Shown here: piece by piece, positions 1 to 5,874 of the stretch
Layout: the number at the start of each line of letters is the position of its first letter
How positions within the stretch are numbered: the stretch's first letter is position 1
NCBI GenBank assembly: GCA_016293155.1
Contig: JAEDEU010000054.1
Coordinates: 1-9,860, forward strand
Origin: Clostridiaceae bacterium
GTDB taxonomy: Bacteria; Bacillota; Clostridia; Oscillospirales; Butyricicoccaceae
Reading direction: 5' to 3'
Length of the DNA: 9,860 nucleotides
Program-made: the position numbers and the translations under genes
Notes under the pieces: generated by a model
The model's database searches: none
What the model was told of the DNA's origin: nothing
What the model saw: only the letters and a program-made list of their open reading frames with translations

Positions 1-980
1 ACGTCAACTGCAACTGCAACAGATGCGCCAACCATCGGGTTGTTGCCCATGCCGAGGAAGCCCATCATCTCAACGTGTGCCGGAACAGAGGACGAACCTG
101 CGAACTGAGCATCGGAGTGCATACGACCCATGGTATCGGTCATGCCGTAGGAAGCCGGACCTGCAGCCATGTTGTCCGGGTGCAGGGTACGGCCGGTGCC
201 GCCGCCGGAAGCAACAGAGAAGTACTTCTTGCCCATCTGGACACATTCCTTCTTATAGGTACCTGCGACCGGATGCTGGAAGCGGGTCGGGTTGGTGGAG
301 TTACCGGTGATGGAAACGTCAACACCCTCCAGGTGCATGATCGCAACGCCTTCACGAACGTCGTCTGCACCGAAGCAGCGAACCTTGGAGCGCTCGCCGT
401 TGGAGTACGGAATCTCCTTTACAATCTTAACCTCGCCAGTTGCGTAGTCGAACTGGGTCTGGCAGTAAGTAAAGCCGTTGATGCGGGAGATGATCTGTGC
501 AGCGTCCTTGCCCAGGCCGTTCAGGATGACCTTCAGCGGCTCCTTACGAGCCTTGTTTGCGGAACGAGCCAGACCGATTGCGCCCTCTGCAGCAGCGAAG
601 GACTCATGACCTGCGAGGAATGCGAAGCACTTGGTCTCCTCGCGCAGCAGCATTGCTGCCAGATTACCATGGCCCAGACCAACCTTACGGTCGTCAGCAA
701 CGGAACCCGGAATGCAGAAAGACTGCAGGCCGATACCGATTGCCTCAGCAGCGTCGGCTGCATTGGTGCAGCCCTTCTTGATTGCGATTGCAGCGCCTAC
801 TACGTAAGCCCAGCAAGCATTCTCGAATGCGATCGGCTGTACCGACTTAACGGTAGCTGCCGGATCAATGCCCTTATCCTTACAGATCTGAGCAGCCTCT
901 TCCAGGCTTGCAATGCCGTACTCAGCCAGAACAGCATTGATCTGCTTGATTCTTCTTTCGTAACTCTCAAATAAAGCCAT
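1..980 (-). CDS. GGGtGRT-family protein, 3'-truncated by window edge
   Basis: The frame stays open from an ATG at 980 to the window edge (326 complete codons); I recall about 330 residues for the family, so only a few C-terminal residues should be missing. The protein begins MALFESYERR and carries the family's name-giving motif, SGGGTGRT, with GGGTGRT at residues 259-265. Further Gly/Ala-rich stretches include GLGHGNLAAM (101-110) and MGFLGMGNNP (306-315). Cysteines lie at residues 33, 56, 71, 89, 118, 173, 202 and 246. There is no signal peptide or membrane segment, so it should be cytoplasmic. The start follows GAGGA with about 7 nt spacing. It lies 18 nt downstream of the NifU-like gene with no terminator between, so the two are almost certainly one operon. 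The biochemical role of the family is not known to me. A role in Fe-S or sulfur metabolism is inferred only from the partner. Family assignment is firm; function is open. Confidence 0.93.
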   Translation of the reverse strand, partial: MALFESYERRIKQINAVLAEYGIASLEEAAQICKDKGIDPAATVKSVQPIAFENACWAYVVGAAIAIKKGCTNAADAAEAIGIGLQSFCIPGSVADDRKVGLGHGNLAAMLLREETKCFAFLAGHESFAAAEGAIGLARSANKARKEPLKVILNGLGKDAAQIISRINGFTYCQTQFDYATGEVKIVKEIPYSNGERSKVRCFGADDVREGVAIMHLEGVDVSITGNSTNPTRFQHPVAGTYKKECVQMGKKYFSVASGGGTGRTLHPDNMAAGPASYGMTDTMGRMHSDAQFAGSSSVPAHVEMMGFLGMGNNPMVGASVAVAVD

Positions 981-998
981 TATACTGTCCTCACTCTC

Positions 999-1691
999 TT
1001 ATTCGTGTCTCGGATCGATGAACTTAACGCCCTCAGCAAAACGGCCATAGGTGCTGGTGTTTGCCTTGAGTGCCTCTGCCGGCTCGGTGCCCTTCTTGAT
1101 AGCAGCCATCATCTTGCCCAGATGTACGAACTCATAGCCGATGGTCAGGTTATCGGCATCCAGAGCGATGCGGGTAACGTAGCCCTCTGCCATCTCGAGG
1201 TAACGGGTGCCCTTTGCCTTGGTGCCGTACATGGTACCAACCTGGCTTCTCAGACCCTTGCCCAGATCCTCCAGACCAGCGCCGATCGGCAGACCGCCCT
1301 CGGAGAATGCGGTCTGGGTTCTGCCGTAAACGATCTGCAGGAACAGCTCACGCATTGCAACATTGATTGCATCGCAGACAAGGTCGGTGTTCAGAGCTTC
1401 CAGCAGGGTCTTGCCCGGCAGGATCTCGGAAGCCATTGCTGCGGAATGGGTCATACCGGAGCATCCGATGGTCTCGACGAGAGCCTCCTCGATGATACCG
1501 TCCTTGACGTTCAGAGTCAGCTTACATGCGCCCTGCTGCGGTGCACACCAGCCGATGCCGTGGGTCAGACCGCTGATGTCAGTGATTTCCTTGACCTGAG
1601 TCCATGCACCCTCCTGCGGAATGGGAGCCGGACCATGGTATGCGCCCTTGGCTACCGGACACATATTTTCCACTTCGACCGAATAAATCAT
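999..1691 (-). CDS. NifU/IscU-like iron-sulfur cluster assembly scaffold protein
   Basis: A 230-residue cytoplasmic protein related to the NifU N-terminal (IscU) fold. The segment KLTLNVKDGIIEEALVETIG, running into Cys77, matches the IscU core of a beta strand, a turn and a cysteine before a helix. It is followed by SAAMASEILPGKTLLEAL (residues 83-100), the usual Ser/Ala-rich helix and 'GKT..EAL' signature. Cysteines are at 11, 49, 56, 77 and 106. Cys77 fits the second IscU ligand and Cys106 the third, while the first could be Cys49 or Cys56. The protein is longer than stand-alone IscU (about 130 residues) because of an extra C-terminal part (about 125-230) rich in Gly and Lys. The start follows AGGAAAGG with 9 nt spacing. 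It is the first gene of an operon with the GGGtGRT gene, and no cysteine desulfurase is adjacent in the window. Family confidence is high; whether it serves general or dedicated cluster assembly is unknown. Confidence 0.88.
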   Translation of the reverse strand: MIYSVEVENMCPVAKGAYHGPAPIPQEGAWTQVKEITDISGLTHGIGWCAPQQGACKLTLNVKDGIIEEALVETIGCSGMTHSAAMASEILPGKTLLEALNTDLVCDAINVAMRELFLQIVYGRTQTAFSEGGLPIGAGLEDLGKGLRSQVGTMYGTKAKGTRYLEMAEGYVTRIALDADNLTIGYEFVHLGKMMAAIKKGTEPAEALKANTSTYGRFAEGVKFIDPRHE

Positions 1692-1718
1692 AGTACAATT
1701 CCTTTCCTATTACGGACT

Positions 1719-1744
1719 CTTTTCCCCGCAAATTCGGGAAAAAG
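1719..1744 (-). promoter_or_regulatory. RNA hairpin in the leader of the NifU-like operon
   Basis: Read on the minus strand, the leader contains CTTTTTCCCG, a 6-nt loop, then CGGGGAAAAG, a 10-bp stem with one G-U wobble. It ends 10 nt before the AGGAAAGG ribosome binding site. No T-run follows, so it is not an intrinsic terminator. It could stabilise the mRNA or modulate initiation. No known riboswitch consensus was recognised in the roughly 160-nt leader. Confidence 0.5.
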
Positions 1745-1857
1745 GCTTACTTTCAGGACACATACACCGATGCTTTTCCCAGCCGAGAGAGAGCCTGGCC
1801 TTCAGGCGCAAAATATTGCCGCCCGACCATCAGCACAGATGTCCCTGATACAGATAC

Positions 1858-1886
1858 AGTTTACCATGGTTCCCTTGGATTGTCAA
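1858..1886 (-). promoter_or_regulatory. Sigma-A promoter of the NifU-like/GGGtGRT operon
   Basis: On the minus strand, TTGACA (1881-1886) and TAAACT (1858-1863) are separated by exactly 17 nt. The predicted start is near 1851, giving a leader of about 160 nt. The spacer holds an imperfect palindrome, CCAAGG-GAA-CCATGG (1866-1880), which might be an operator, but no second copy was found to support this. Confidence 0.7.
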
Positions 1887-1973
1887 TCTCCGCAGACATT
1901 CGACATGACCATTATTGTTGCAAATTTCGCTCGTTTCTTGATTTTTCACTCGAAATAGAACCAAAACTTGCGC

Positions 1974-2006
1974 AAAACAAAACAGGTACACGTTCCATCG
2001 CGTACC
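1974..2006 (-). terminator. Intrinsic terminator of the candidate non-coding RNA
   Basis: On the minus strand, GGTACGCG, a 6-nt loop (ATGGAA), then CGTGTACC form an 8-bp stem in which the only imperfect pair is G-U. On the plus strand the same pair becomes A-C, so the stem is better as a minus-strand RNA. It is followed by the T-rich tract TGTTTTGTTTTG. Confidence 0.72.
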
Positions 2007-2351
2007 CGTCCGTATCCGGAGTTCTGTTCCTACCAACGCTCCGTTTTCTCTCAGAGAAAGGCAATCCCTCTCCTCTCTCTGATTTCCTTTCCGGAAAAGG
2101 CTCTGCTCCTACCCACAACCTCTTCCCTTCGACCACAGTGGTCAAGCCGATCTCGCCCATAACGCCTGTATTCTGCGCTCATATTCGCAAAACGCGTTAT
2201 TATTTAACCCGGCGTAGTTGAATTGATTTCTTCCGAAGGGCGGCACGCCATCGCTCCTGTCATGGTCTGAATACCATCCGAGCTGATCCGCTGCCGTATT
2301 CCCTCCCGAAAAAATAATTCACAGAGACGTTTCCGCCTCTGCAGCTATTGC
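1974..2351 (-). ncRNA. Candidate structured non-coding RNA, about 375 nt, family not recognised
   Basis: A consensus promoter (2358-2386) and a terminator (1974-2006) bracket about 375 nt without a credible protein. Potential stems on the minus strand, by position: an 8-bp stem capped by a GAAA tetraloop (2322-2341, one G-U pair); a 7-bp stem of ATAACGC with GCGTTAT (2194-2200 with 2159-2165) enclosing a TGCG/CGCA stem; GACCAC/GTGGTC (2131-2143); a pairing around CCTTTTCCGGAAAGG (2086-2100); TTTCTC/GAGAAA (2045-2059); CGGAG/CTCCG (2017-2043); and the terminator stem. A 12-nt element, GGTAGGARCAGA, occurs twice (2102-2113 and 2023-2034). I looked for hallmarks of tmRNA, RNase P RNA, SRP RNA, 6S RNA and T-box leaders and saw none of their conserved boxes. 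Both ends are estimates. The transcription unit is well supported; the function and family are unknown. Confidence 0.68.
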
Positions 2352-2357
2352 ACATAA

Positions 2358-2386
2358 ACTATACAGCCTGCCAGGTTATCTGTCAA
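2358..2386 (-). promoter_or_regulatory. Strong sigma-A promoter of the candidate non-coding RNA
   Basis: On the minus strand, TTGACA (2381-2386), a 17-nt spacer and TATAGT (2358-2363) give one of the best promoter matches in the window. The 50 bases upstream (2387-2436) are strongly AT-rich, which would suit an UP element. It lies directly behind the stop codon of the alkyltransferase gene. The predicted transcription start is near 2351. Confidence 0.8.
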
Positions 2387-2436
2387 CTGCAATGGGCATT
2401 ATATTTATTTTTCTCCATTTGTCCCAAATTTATATT

Positions 2437-2925
2437 TTATTTTTGTGCATATTGACAGTTTTGCTCCTGTACGCTCTGTGCCTCCAGATGAAGCAAATAT
2501 TCCTTGCGCTGCAAGCCCCCGGCATAGCCGGTCAGGGCACCGTTTGCCGCGATGACCCGATGGCACGGAATCATAATCCACAGTGGATTTTTCCCGGCAG
2601 CTGCGCCTACTGCCCGGGCAGCCGCTGCCGTTTTGCCGATTTTCTGTGCAACAGCACCGTAGCTCATCGTCTGACCATATGGGATTTCAGCAATCGCACG
2701 CCAGACAGCTTGCTGAAATGCCGTCCCCTCTGCCCGAAGAGGCAGGTCAAAACTGCGCCGTTTTTTCGCAAAATACTCGATCAGCTGGGCTTCCGCGCGC
2801 AGCAGCAGCGCATTCGGAGCATCCTCTGTCCGACGCTCTGCAAACTTTACCTCCAGCAGCGCCTCATCGTCTGCCGTCAGCTGCAAAATTCCAATTTCCG
2901 TTTGAACGGCTTTGCTGTACCGCAT
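2437..2925 (-). CDS. ogt: Methylated-DNA--protein-cysteine methyltransferase (O6-alkylguanine-DNA alkyltransferase)
   Basis: This 162-residue protein removes alkyl groups from O6-alkylguanine (and O4-alkylthymine) in DNA in a single suicidal transfer to its own cysteine. The active-site motif IPCHRVI places the acceptor at Cys121. Asn113 in GKNP and Arg104 in RAVG, the likely arginine finger of the recognition helix, are present, as are SYGAVA (88-93) and the C-terminal YAGGLQRKEYLLHLE. The N-terminal domain (about 1-65) is short and divergent, as is usual for Ogt-type enzymes without an Ada regulatory domain. The start follows AAGGAAG at a good distance. The gene is divergent from the flavodiiron gene. 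No terminator lies directly behind it, so its transcript may run into the non-coding RNA unit that starts about 85 nt downstream. Function is firm; the symbol ogt is used in the general sense. Confidence 0.93.
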   Translation of the reverse strand: MRYSKAVQTEIGILQLTADDEALLEVKFAERRTEDAPNALLLRAEAQLIEYFAKKRRSFDLPLRAEGTAFQQAVWRAIAEIPYGQTMSYGAVAQKIGKTAAAARAVGAAAGKNPLWIMIPCHRVIAANGALTGYAGGLQRKEYLLHLEAQSVQEQNCQYAQK

Positions 2926-2994
2926 TCTGCCACTTCCTTTTTACCGGGTTTATACCATTTCAGGCATATCATAAAAATCGTACTGTACATTTTT

Positions 2995-3023
2995 ATTGTA
3001 TCAGAGTTGTACGGATTTTGCAC
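2995..3023 (-). promoter_or_regulatory. Probable promoter of ogt
   Basis: On the minus strand, GTGCAA (3018-3023), 17 nt, then TACAAT (2995-3000) with an upstream TG making an extended -10 (TGATACAAT). The predicted start is about 60 nt before the ogt ATG. The -35 is only a partial match. Confidence 0.5.
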
Positions 3024-3124
3024 CTTTTTTTCAGACAGATGTGTTCTTTCTGGTACAATCCTTTGTAAATCTATACTATTTTTGTGTATTTTATAAAATT
3101 CCTCTGGTAATTCGCATCCGTTCA

Positions 3125-3133
3125 TGGTATGAT
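3125..3133 (+). promoter_or_regulatory. Probable extended -10 promoter of the flavodiiron gene
   Basis: TGGTATGAT is an extended -10 (TG, one base, TATGAT) located 35 nt before the ATG. No good -35 is visible 17 nt upstream (TGGTAA at 3105-3110). The ribosome binding site TGGAGG (3155-3160) lies 7 nt before the ATG. Confidence 0.5.
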
Positions 3134-3167
3134 TAGAGCGTAAAAATGAATTGCTGGAGGTACTTAT

Positions 3168-4334
3168 ATGAAAGACGTTTCGATCACCGATTCTATTCTA
3201 TACATCGGCGCAGATGACAAGACCCTCGATCTGTTTGAAAGCCAGTATGTTATTCCGAATGGCGTATCCTATAACTCCTACCTGATTCTGGATGAGAAGG
3301 TAGCCGTGATGGACACCGTTGATGCGCGCGCAACCGACACCTGGCTGGACAATCTTTCCAAGGCGCTGAACGGACGCACCGTAGATTATCTGGTGATCTC
3401 TCATCTGGAGCCGGATCATTCCGGAAATATCCAGAAGCTGGCTGAGATGTATCCGGACATGAAGCTGATCGGCAACGCAAAGACCTTTGCGTTTATGCCG
3501 CAGTTCTTCGATCTTGATCTCACCGGACGCACGATTACGGTCAAGGAAGGTGACTCGATCTGTCTCGGCAGCCACACGCTGAACTTTTTCATGGCTCCGA
3601 TGGTTCACTGGCCGGAGGTTATGGTTACTTACGAGTCCTCTGAGAAGGTTCTGTTCTCGGCAGACGGCTTTGGCAAGTTCGGCGCACTGGATGCAGAGGA
3701 AAGCTGGACCTGCGAAGCCCGCCGCTATTATTTCAACATTGTCGGCAAGTACGGCGCACAGGTACAGGCTCTGCTCAAGAAGGCGGCTGCACTGGACATT
3801 CAGATGATCTGCCCGCTGCACGGTCCGATCCTGAAGGAGGATCTGGGCTTCTATCTCGGCAAGTACGATGTATGGAGCAGCTATCGTCCGGAGGATGAAG
3901 GTACGCTGATTGCCTATGCTTCCATCCACGGCAACACCCGAAAGGCAGCAGAAAAGATGGCTGACATTCTCAAGGCAAAGGGCGCAAAGAAGGTTGTTCT
4001 GACCGATCTGTCCCGCTGCGATATGGCAGAGGCAGTCGAGGATGCATTCCGCTACAGCTCCCTGGTGCTCGCGGCTGCTTCCTATGACGGCGGCGTATTC
4101 CCGCCGATGGAGGACTTCCTGCACCACCTGAAGTCTAAGATGTATCAGAACCGCACAATCGGTCTGATCGAAAACGGCACCTGGGGTCCGACTGCGGGCA
4201 GAACCATGAAGGGCATTCTGGAAGGCATGAAGAACCTGACTGTCTGCGATCCGATGGTTACCATCAAATCCACCATGAATGCAGCAAACGTGGAAGCAAT
4301 GGAGCAGCTTGCTGACGCAATCCTCGCCGATTAA
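3168..4334 (+). CDS. fprA: Flavodiiron protein (A-type flavoprotein, oxygen/NO reductase)
   Basis: A 388-residue cytoplasmic enzyme that reduces O2 to water, or NO to N2O, with electrons from rubredoxin or a similar donor, protecting an anaerobe from oxygen or nitrosative stress. The N-terminal metallo-beta-lactamase-like domain (about 1-245) holds the diiron site: His79, Glu81, Asp83 and His84 in HLEPDHSG, His147 in MVHWPE, Asp166 in SADGFG and His218 in CPLHGP. The C-terminal flavodoxin domain (about 246-388) binds FMN, with the phosphate loop ASIHGNTRKA (251-260) and further FMN contacts near ENGTWGPTAG (335-344). There is no rubredoxin or NAD(P)H-oxidoreductase extension, so it is the minimal class A form. 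The start is fixed by TGGAGG 7 nt upstream. It is transcribed alone and ends at a strong terminator. The sequence does not show whether O2 or NO is the preferred substrate. Confidence 0.95.
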   Translation: MKDVSITDSILYIGADDKTLDLFESQYVIPNGVSYNSYLILDEKVAVMDTVDARATDTWLDNLSKALNGRTVDYLVISHLEPDHSGNIQKLAEMYPDMKLIGNAKTFAFMPQFFDLDLTGRTITVKEGDSICLGSHTLNFFMAPMVHWPEVMVTYESSEKVLFSADGFGKFGALDAEESWTCEARRYYFNIVGKYGAQVQALLKKAAALDIQMICPLHGPILKEDLGFYLGKYDVWSSYRPEDEGTLIAYASIHGNTRKAAEKMADILKAKGAKKVVLTDLSRCDMAEAVEDAFRYSSLVLAAASYDGGVFPPMEDFLHHLKSKMYQNRTIGLIENGTWGPTAGRTMKGILEGMKNLTVCDPMVTIKSTMNAANVEAMEQLADAILAD

Positions 4335-4350
4335 TTTTCTTGATACAATA

Positions 4351-4389
4351 CACGCGCCCAAATGCGCAGGACCTGCACATCTGGGCGTG
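4351..4389 (+). other. Imperfect stem-loop behind the flavodiiron gene
   Basis: CACGCGCCCA...GCGCAGG pairs with CCTGCAC...TGGGCGTG, with a small bulge and one or two mismatches. It starts 17 nt after the stop codon and precedes the main terminator by 19 nt. No T-run follows, so it is more likely a 3'-end stabilising structure than a terminator. Confidence 0.4.
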
Positions 4390-4408
4390 CAATCAAAACA
4401 CAGACCAA

Positions 4409-4458
4409 AAAGGGCATATCCGATTCCGCCGTCGGCGGTAAAGTCGGATATGCCCTTT
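4409..4458 (+). terminator. Strong, probably bidirectional intrinsic terminator
   Basis: AAAGGGCATATCCGA (4409-4423) and its exact complement (4444-4458) form a 15-bp perfect stem. The 20-nt loop itself holds CCGCC/GGCGG (4426-4438). On the plus strand TTT-GTATTTTCT follows the stem; on the minus strand TTTTTGG follows it. It sits between the convergent flavodiiron gene and the 70-residue minus-strand gene and can end both transcripts. Confidence 0.88.
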
Positions 4459-4557
4459 GTATTTTCTAAAAAGACATCAAGATGCGATTCCTATTGTTCT
4501 ATCTCAACACATCGGAATTTCAGAATAGTTTATACGCAAAAAACTTATATTGCTTCA

Positions 4558-4770
4558 TTACGCATAGCTGGAGCAGGCAACTTCAAATTCATGCGTCATC
4601 ATTCTGCGGTCTGCGGCTGTGCGGCGCACAGAGGACTCCAATCCTGCGCCCCAAAGCGCTGCATAGCTGCTTCTCTCCTGTGTCTGGCTGGAGTTTTCAT
4701 ACAGGAATTTCTTGACCTGCATCTCGTCTCCACTTTTACACATCTGATTCAAATCGCTTAAAACTCCCAT
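4558..4770 (-). CDS. Small protein of unknown function (70 aa)
   Basis: I do not recognise this protein. It is accepted as a gene because the ATG is preceded by a textbook AAGGAGG ribosome binding site (spacing 7 nt), a promoter lies upstream (4846-4874), and a terminator able to act on this strand lies downstream (4409-4458). It begins MGVLSDLNQM and is hydrophilic, with a charged N-terminal half (SGDEMQVKKFLYE) that is probably helical and an Arg-rich stretch (VRRTAADRRMM, about residues 48-58). It has two cysteines, at 11 and 66, no signal peptide and no membrane segment, so it should be cytoplasmic. It is transcribed alone, and the neighbours give no hint of its job. The protein is probably real; its function is unknown. 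Confidence 0.68.
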   Translation of the reverse strand: MGVLSDLNQMCKSGDEMQVKKFLYENSSQTQERSSYAALWGAGLESSVRRTAADRRMMTHEFEVACSSYA

Positions 4771-4845
4771 TATGATCCCTCCTTACGCAAATTTTTCCTT
4801 TATTTTAAAATTACGCAAAATTTTTTCTTTTTTTCGAACGTATTT

Positions 4846-4874
4846 ATCATACATGATTTTCCCGTATTTGTCAC
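4846..4874 (-). promoter_or_regulatory. Promoter of the 70-residue gene
   Basis: On the minus strand, GTGACA (4869-4874), 17 nt, then TATGAT (4846-4851), an extended -10 because TG directly precedes it at the spacer end. The leader would be about 70 nt and is very AT-rich. Confidence 0.62.
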
Positions 4875-5008
4875 CACGCATTTTACACAAAATATCCTAT
4901 AGGTTTTATATCACATTGACTATTAGACTATTCCTCTCAGCCTCATTGGCTCCCTGTGTTCGTTCCAGCGCTGCGCCACATCCCGACTTTTGTCTGAGGG
5001 AAAGCAGT
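4875..5008. other. Intergenic stretch, no gene seen
   Basis: This lies between the 118-residue gene's terminator and the 70-residue gene's promoter. I see no ORF with a ribosome binding site. It holds a small palindrome, TATAGGTTTTATA (4898-4910), and an imperfect inverted repeat around 4988-5013. Neither has a clear role. Confidence 0.4.
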
Positions 5009-5043
5009 CAAAAAAATGTACCTGCCGCATTGAGGCAGGTACA
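5009..5043 (-). terminator. Intrinsic terminator of the 118-residue gene
   Basis: On the minus strand, TGTACCTGCC, a 7-nt loop (TCAATGC), then GGCAGGTACA form a perfect 10-bp stem followed by a run of seven Ts. It lies about 110 nt behind the gene's stop codon. A second small hairpin, CGTCTG/CAGACG (5126-5143), lies nearer the stop and has no T-run. Confidence 0.88.
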
Positions 5044-5154
5044 CATTACGGGGAGTGTGGAATGCAATCCACAGAAAAGGAGGTATCGCACGGTCAATGA
5101 TGCCGCCGCAAAATGCCAGATGACACGTCTGCATCATCAGACGGCAATAACCGT

Positions 5155-5511
5155 TTACTTTACAGTCGATCCTGCTGCTGTTCTGAGCTTGGCGCGGGCA
5201 CTTGCCGCTGTAACAAGCTTGGAACCGATATTCTCGGCATCCGCCGCATTTTCATCCAGTGAACGGTTGCACTGCCGGGACAGCCCGTCCAGTGCAAAAA
5301 TCATATTGGTAATTTCTTCTCTTCTGAAGCGATCCATCGTATTGGTCTCCAGCTTGCTTCTTGCTGAAGAAACGGTTGCTCGGTTAATCAGGCGCGAACC
5401 GCTTGCAAAGCCTGTGATTCCGCCTTCGTCCATCTGATTTTCCAACTGCGCAAGACAGTCAATTAAGATTGCAGATTCTTTCTGTGACAGGGGATATTTG
5501 AGCTCGATCAT
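5155..5511 (-). CDS. Protein of unknown function (118 aa)
   Basis: I do not recognise this protein. Support for a real gene comes from GGAGG placed 9 nt before the ATG, a promoter at 5630-5658 and a perfect terminator downstream. It begins MIELKYPLSQ, is soluble and looks almost fully alpha-helical. Two similar short segments, SSARSKL (about 48-54) and ASARAKL (about 102-108), hint at a repeated helix. The central part (DRFRREEITNMIFALDGLSRQCNRSLDENAADAENIG, shown here only as the region of about 60-96) is highly charged. There is no signal peptide, membrane segment or metal-binding motif. It is transcribed alone. A structural or DNA-binding role cannot be told from sequence. Confidence 0.7.
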   Translation of the reverse strand: MIELKYPLSQKESAILIDCLAQLENQMDEGGITGFASGSRLINRATVSSARSKLETNTMDRFRREEITNMIFALDGLSRQCNRSLDENAADAENIGSKLVTAASARAKLRTAAGSTVK

Positions 5512-5629
5512 CTTTTCGCACCTCCGTTCCGTTCGGATTTTCTGCTTTGCTCAAACAAATGATAACAATCTTTTTATTCGAAAATGCGTCATTTTATTTT
5601 CTGATTTTCACTTTTCTTTTTATAATGTT

Positions 5630-5658
5630 ATTTTACCACACTTCCATTCAATGTGCAA
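5630..5658 (-). promoter_or_regulatory. Promoter of the 118-residue gene
   Basis: On the minus strand, TTGCAC (5653-5658), 17 nt, then TAAAAT (5630-5635), preceded by TGG as an extended -10. The leader is about 110 nt and AT-rich. Confidence 0.62.
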
Positions 5659-5823
5659 TATTCCGCATTATTGAAATTTTAACAAACATTTTTTGTTTAT
5701 TTTAGGCACTTTCCCGCACGCTCGTACCGTTTTGTCTTAAACGGAACAATCTATATTGCGACAAAATAGCGTTTCTATTCACCATATTATGACATTTAAT
5801 TTATATTTTCTGCCGTAACTGCG
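5659..5823. other. AT-rich intergenic stretch, no gene seen
   Basis: This lies between the nadA terminator and the promoter of the 118-residue gene. No ORF has a ribosome binding site. It contains a CCGTTT/AAACGG hairpin (5727-5744, 6-nt loop) and an AAACA/TGTTT inverted repeat near 5683-5699. Neither is followed by a T-run. I assign no function. Confidence 0.4.
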
Positions 5824-5853
5824 AAAAAAGGACACAGGCAAATGTCTGTGTCC
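5824..5853 (-). terminator. Intrinsic terminator of the metY-cysK-nadA operon
   Basis: On the minus strand, GGACACAG, an 8-nt loop, then CTGTGTCC form a perfect 8-bp stem followed directly by TTTTTT. It lies 21 nt behind the nadA stop codon. Confidence 0.87.
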
Positions 5854-5874
5854 CGCTTTTCCGCGTGAATTTCG

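Noticed and set aside
75..974. 299-codon plus-strand ORF
   Set aside because: It is the antisense shadow of the GGGtGRT gene. The minus frame carries the family motif, operon spacing and ribosome binding site.
1912..2160. 82-codon minus-strand ORF in the gene-poor stretch
   Set aside because: It lies wholly or mostly inside the structured RNA unit, has only a weak CAGG before its ATG, runs through the RNA's terminator and has a low-complexity, charge-patterned product.
1880..2221. 113-codon plus-strand ORF over the same stretch
   Set aside because: It has no ribosome binding site or plus-strand promoter and runs antisense to the promoter, terminator and stems of the minus-strand unit.
1974..2351. 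tmRNA, RNase P RNA, SRP RNA, 6S RNA or T-box identity for the candidate RNA
   Set aside because: I saw no tmRNA tag or tRNA-like ends, no conserved RNase P GGAAAGUCC box, no SRP domain IV sequence, no single long 6S hairpin and no T-box AGGGUGG element. A covariance search would be decisive.
2877..3125. 82-codon minus-strand ORF overlapping the ogt start
   Set aside because: It has no ribosome binding site, overlaps ogt in another frame and covers the divergent promoter region of the flavodiiron gene.
4898..4910. TATAGGTTTTATA as a third Rrf2 operator
   Set aside because: It matches the ASTAGGWTTASTA form at only 9 of 13 positions, the arms differ, and it lies upstream of the -35 of an unrelated gene.
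5076..5126. Plus-strand AAAGGAGGT followed by a 9-codon ORF starting at 5097
   Set aside because: It resembles a leader peptide but no plus-strand gene follows and no plus-strand promoter is clear; it lies antisense in the 3' region of the 118-residue gene. Probably chance.
4943..5137. 64-codon minus-strand ORF
   Set aside because: It has no ribosome binding site and spans the terminator of the 118-residue gene.
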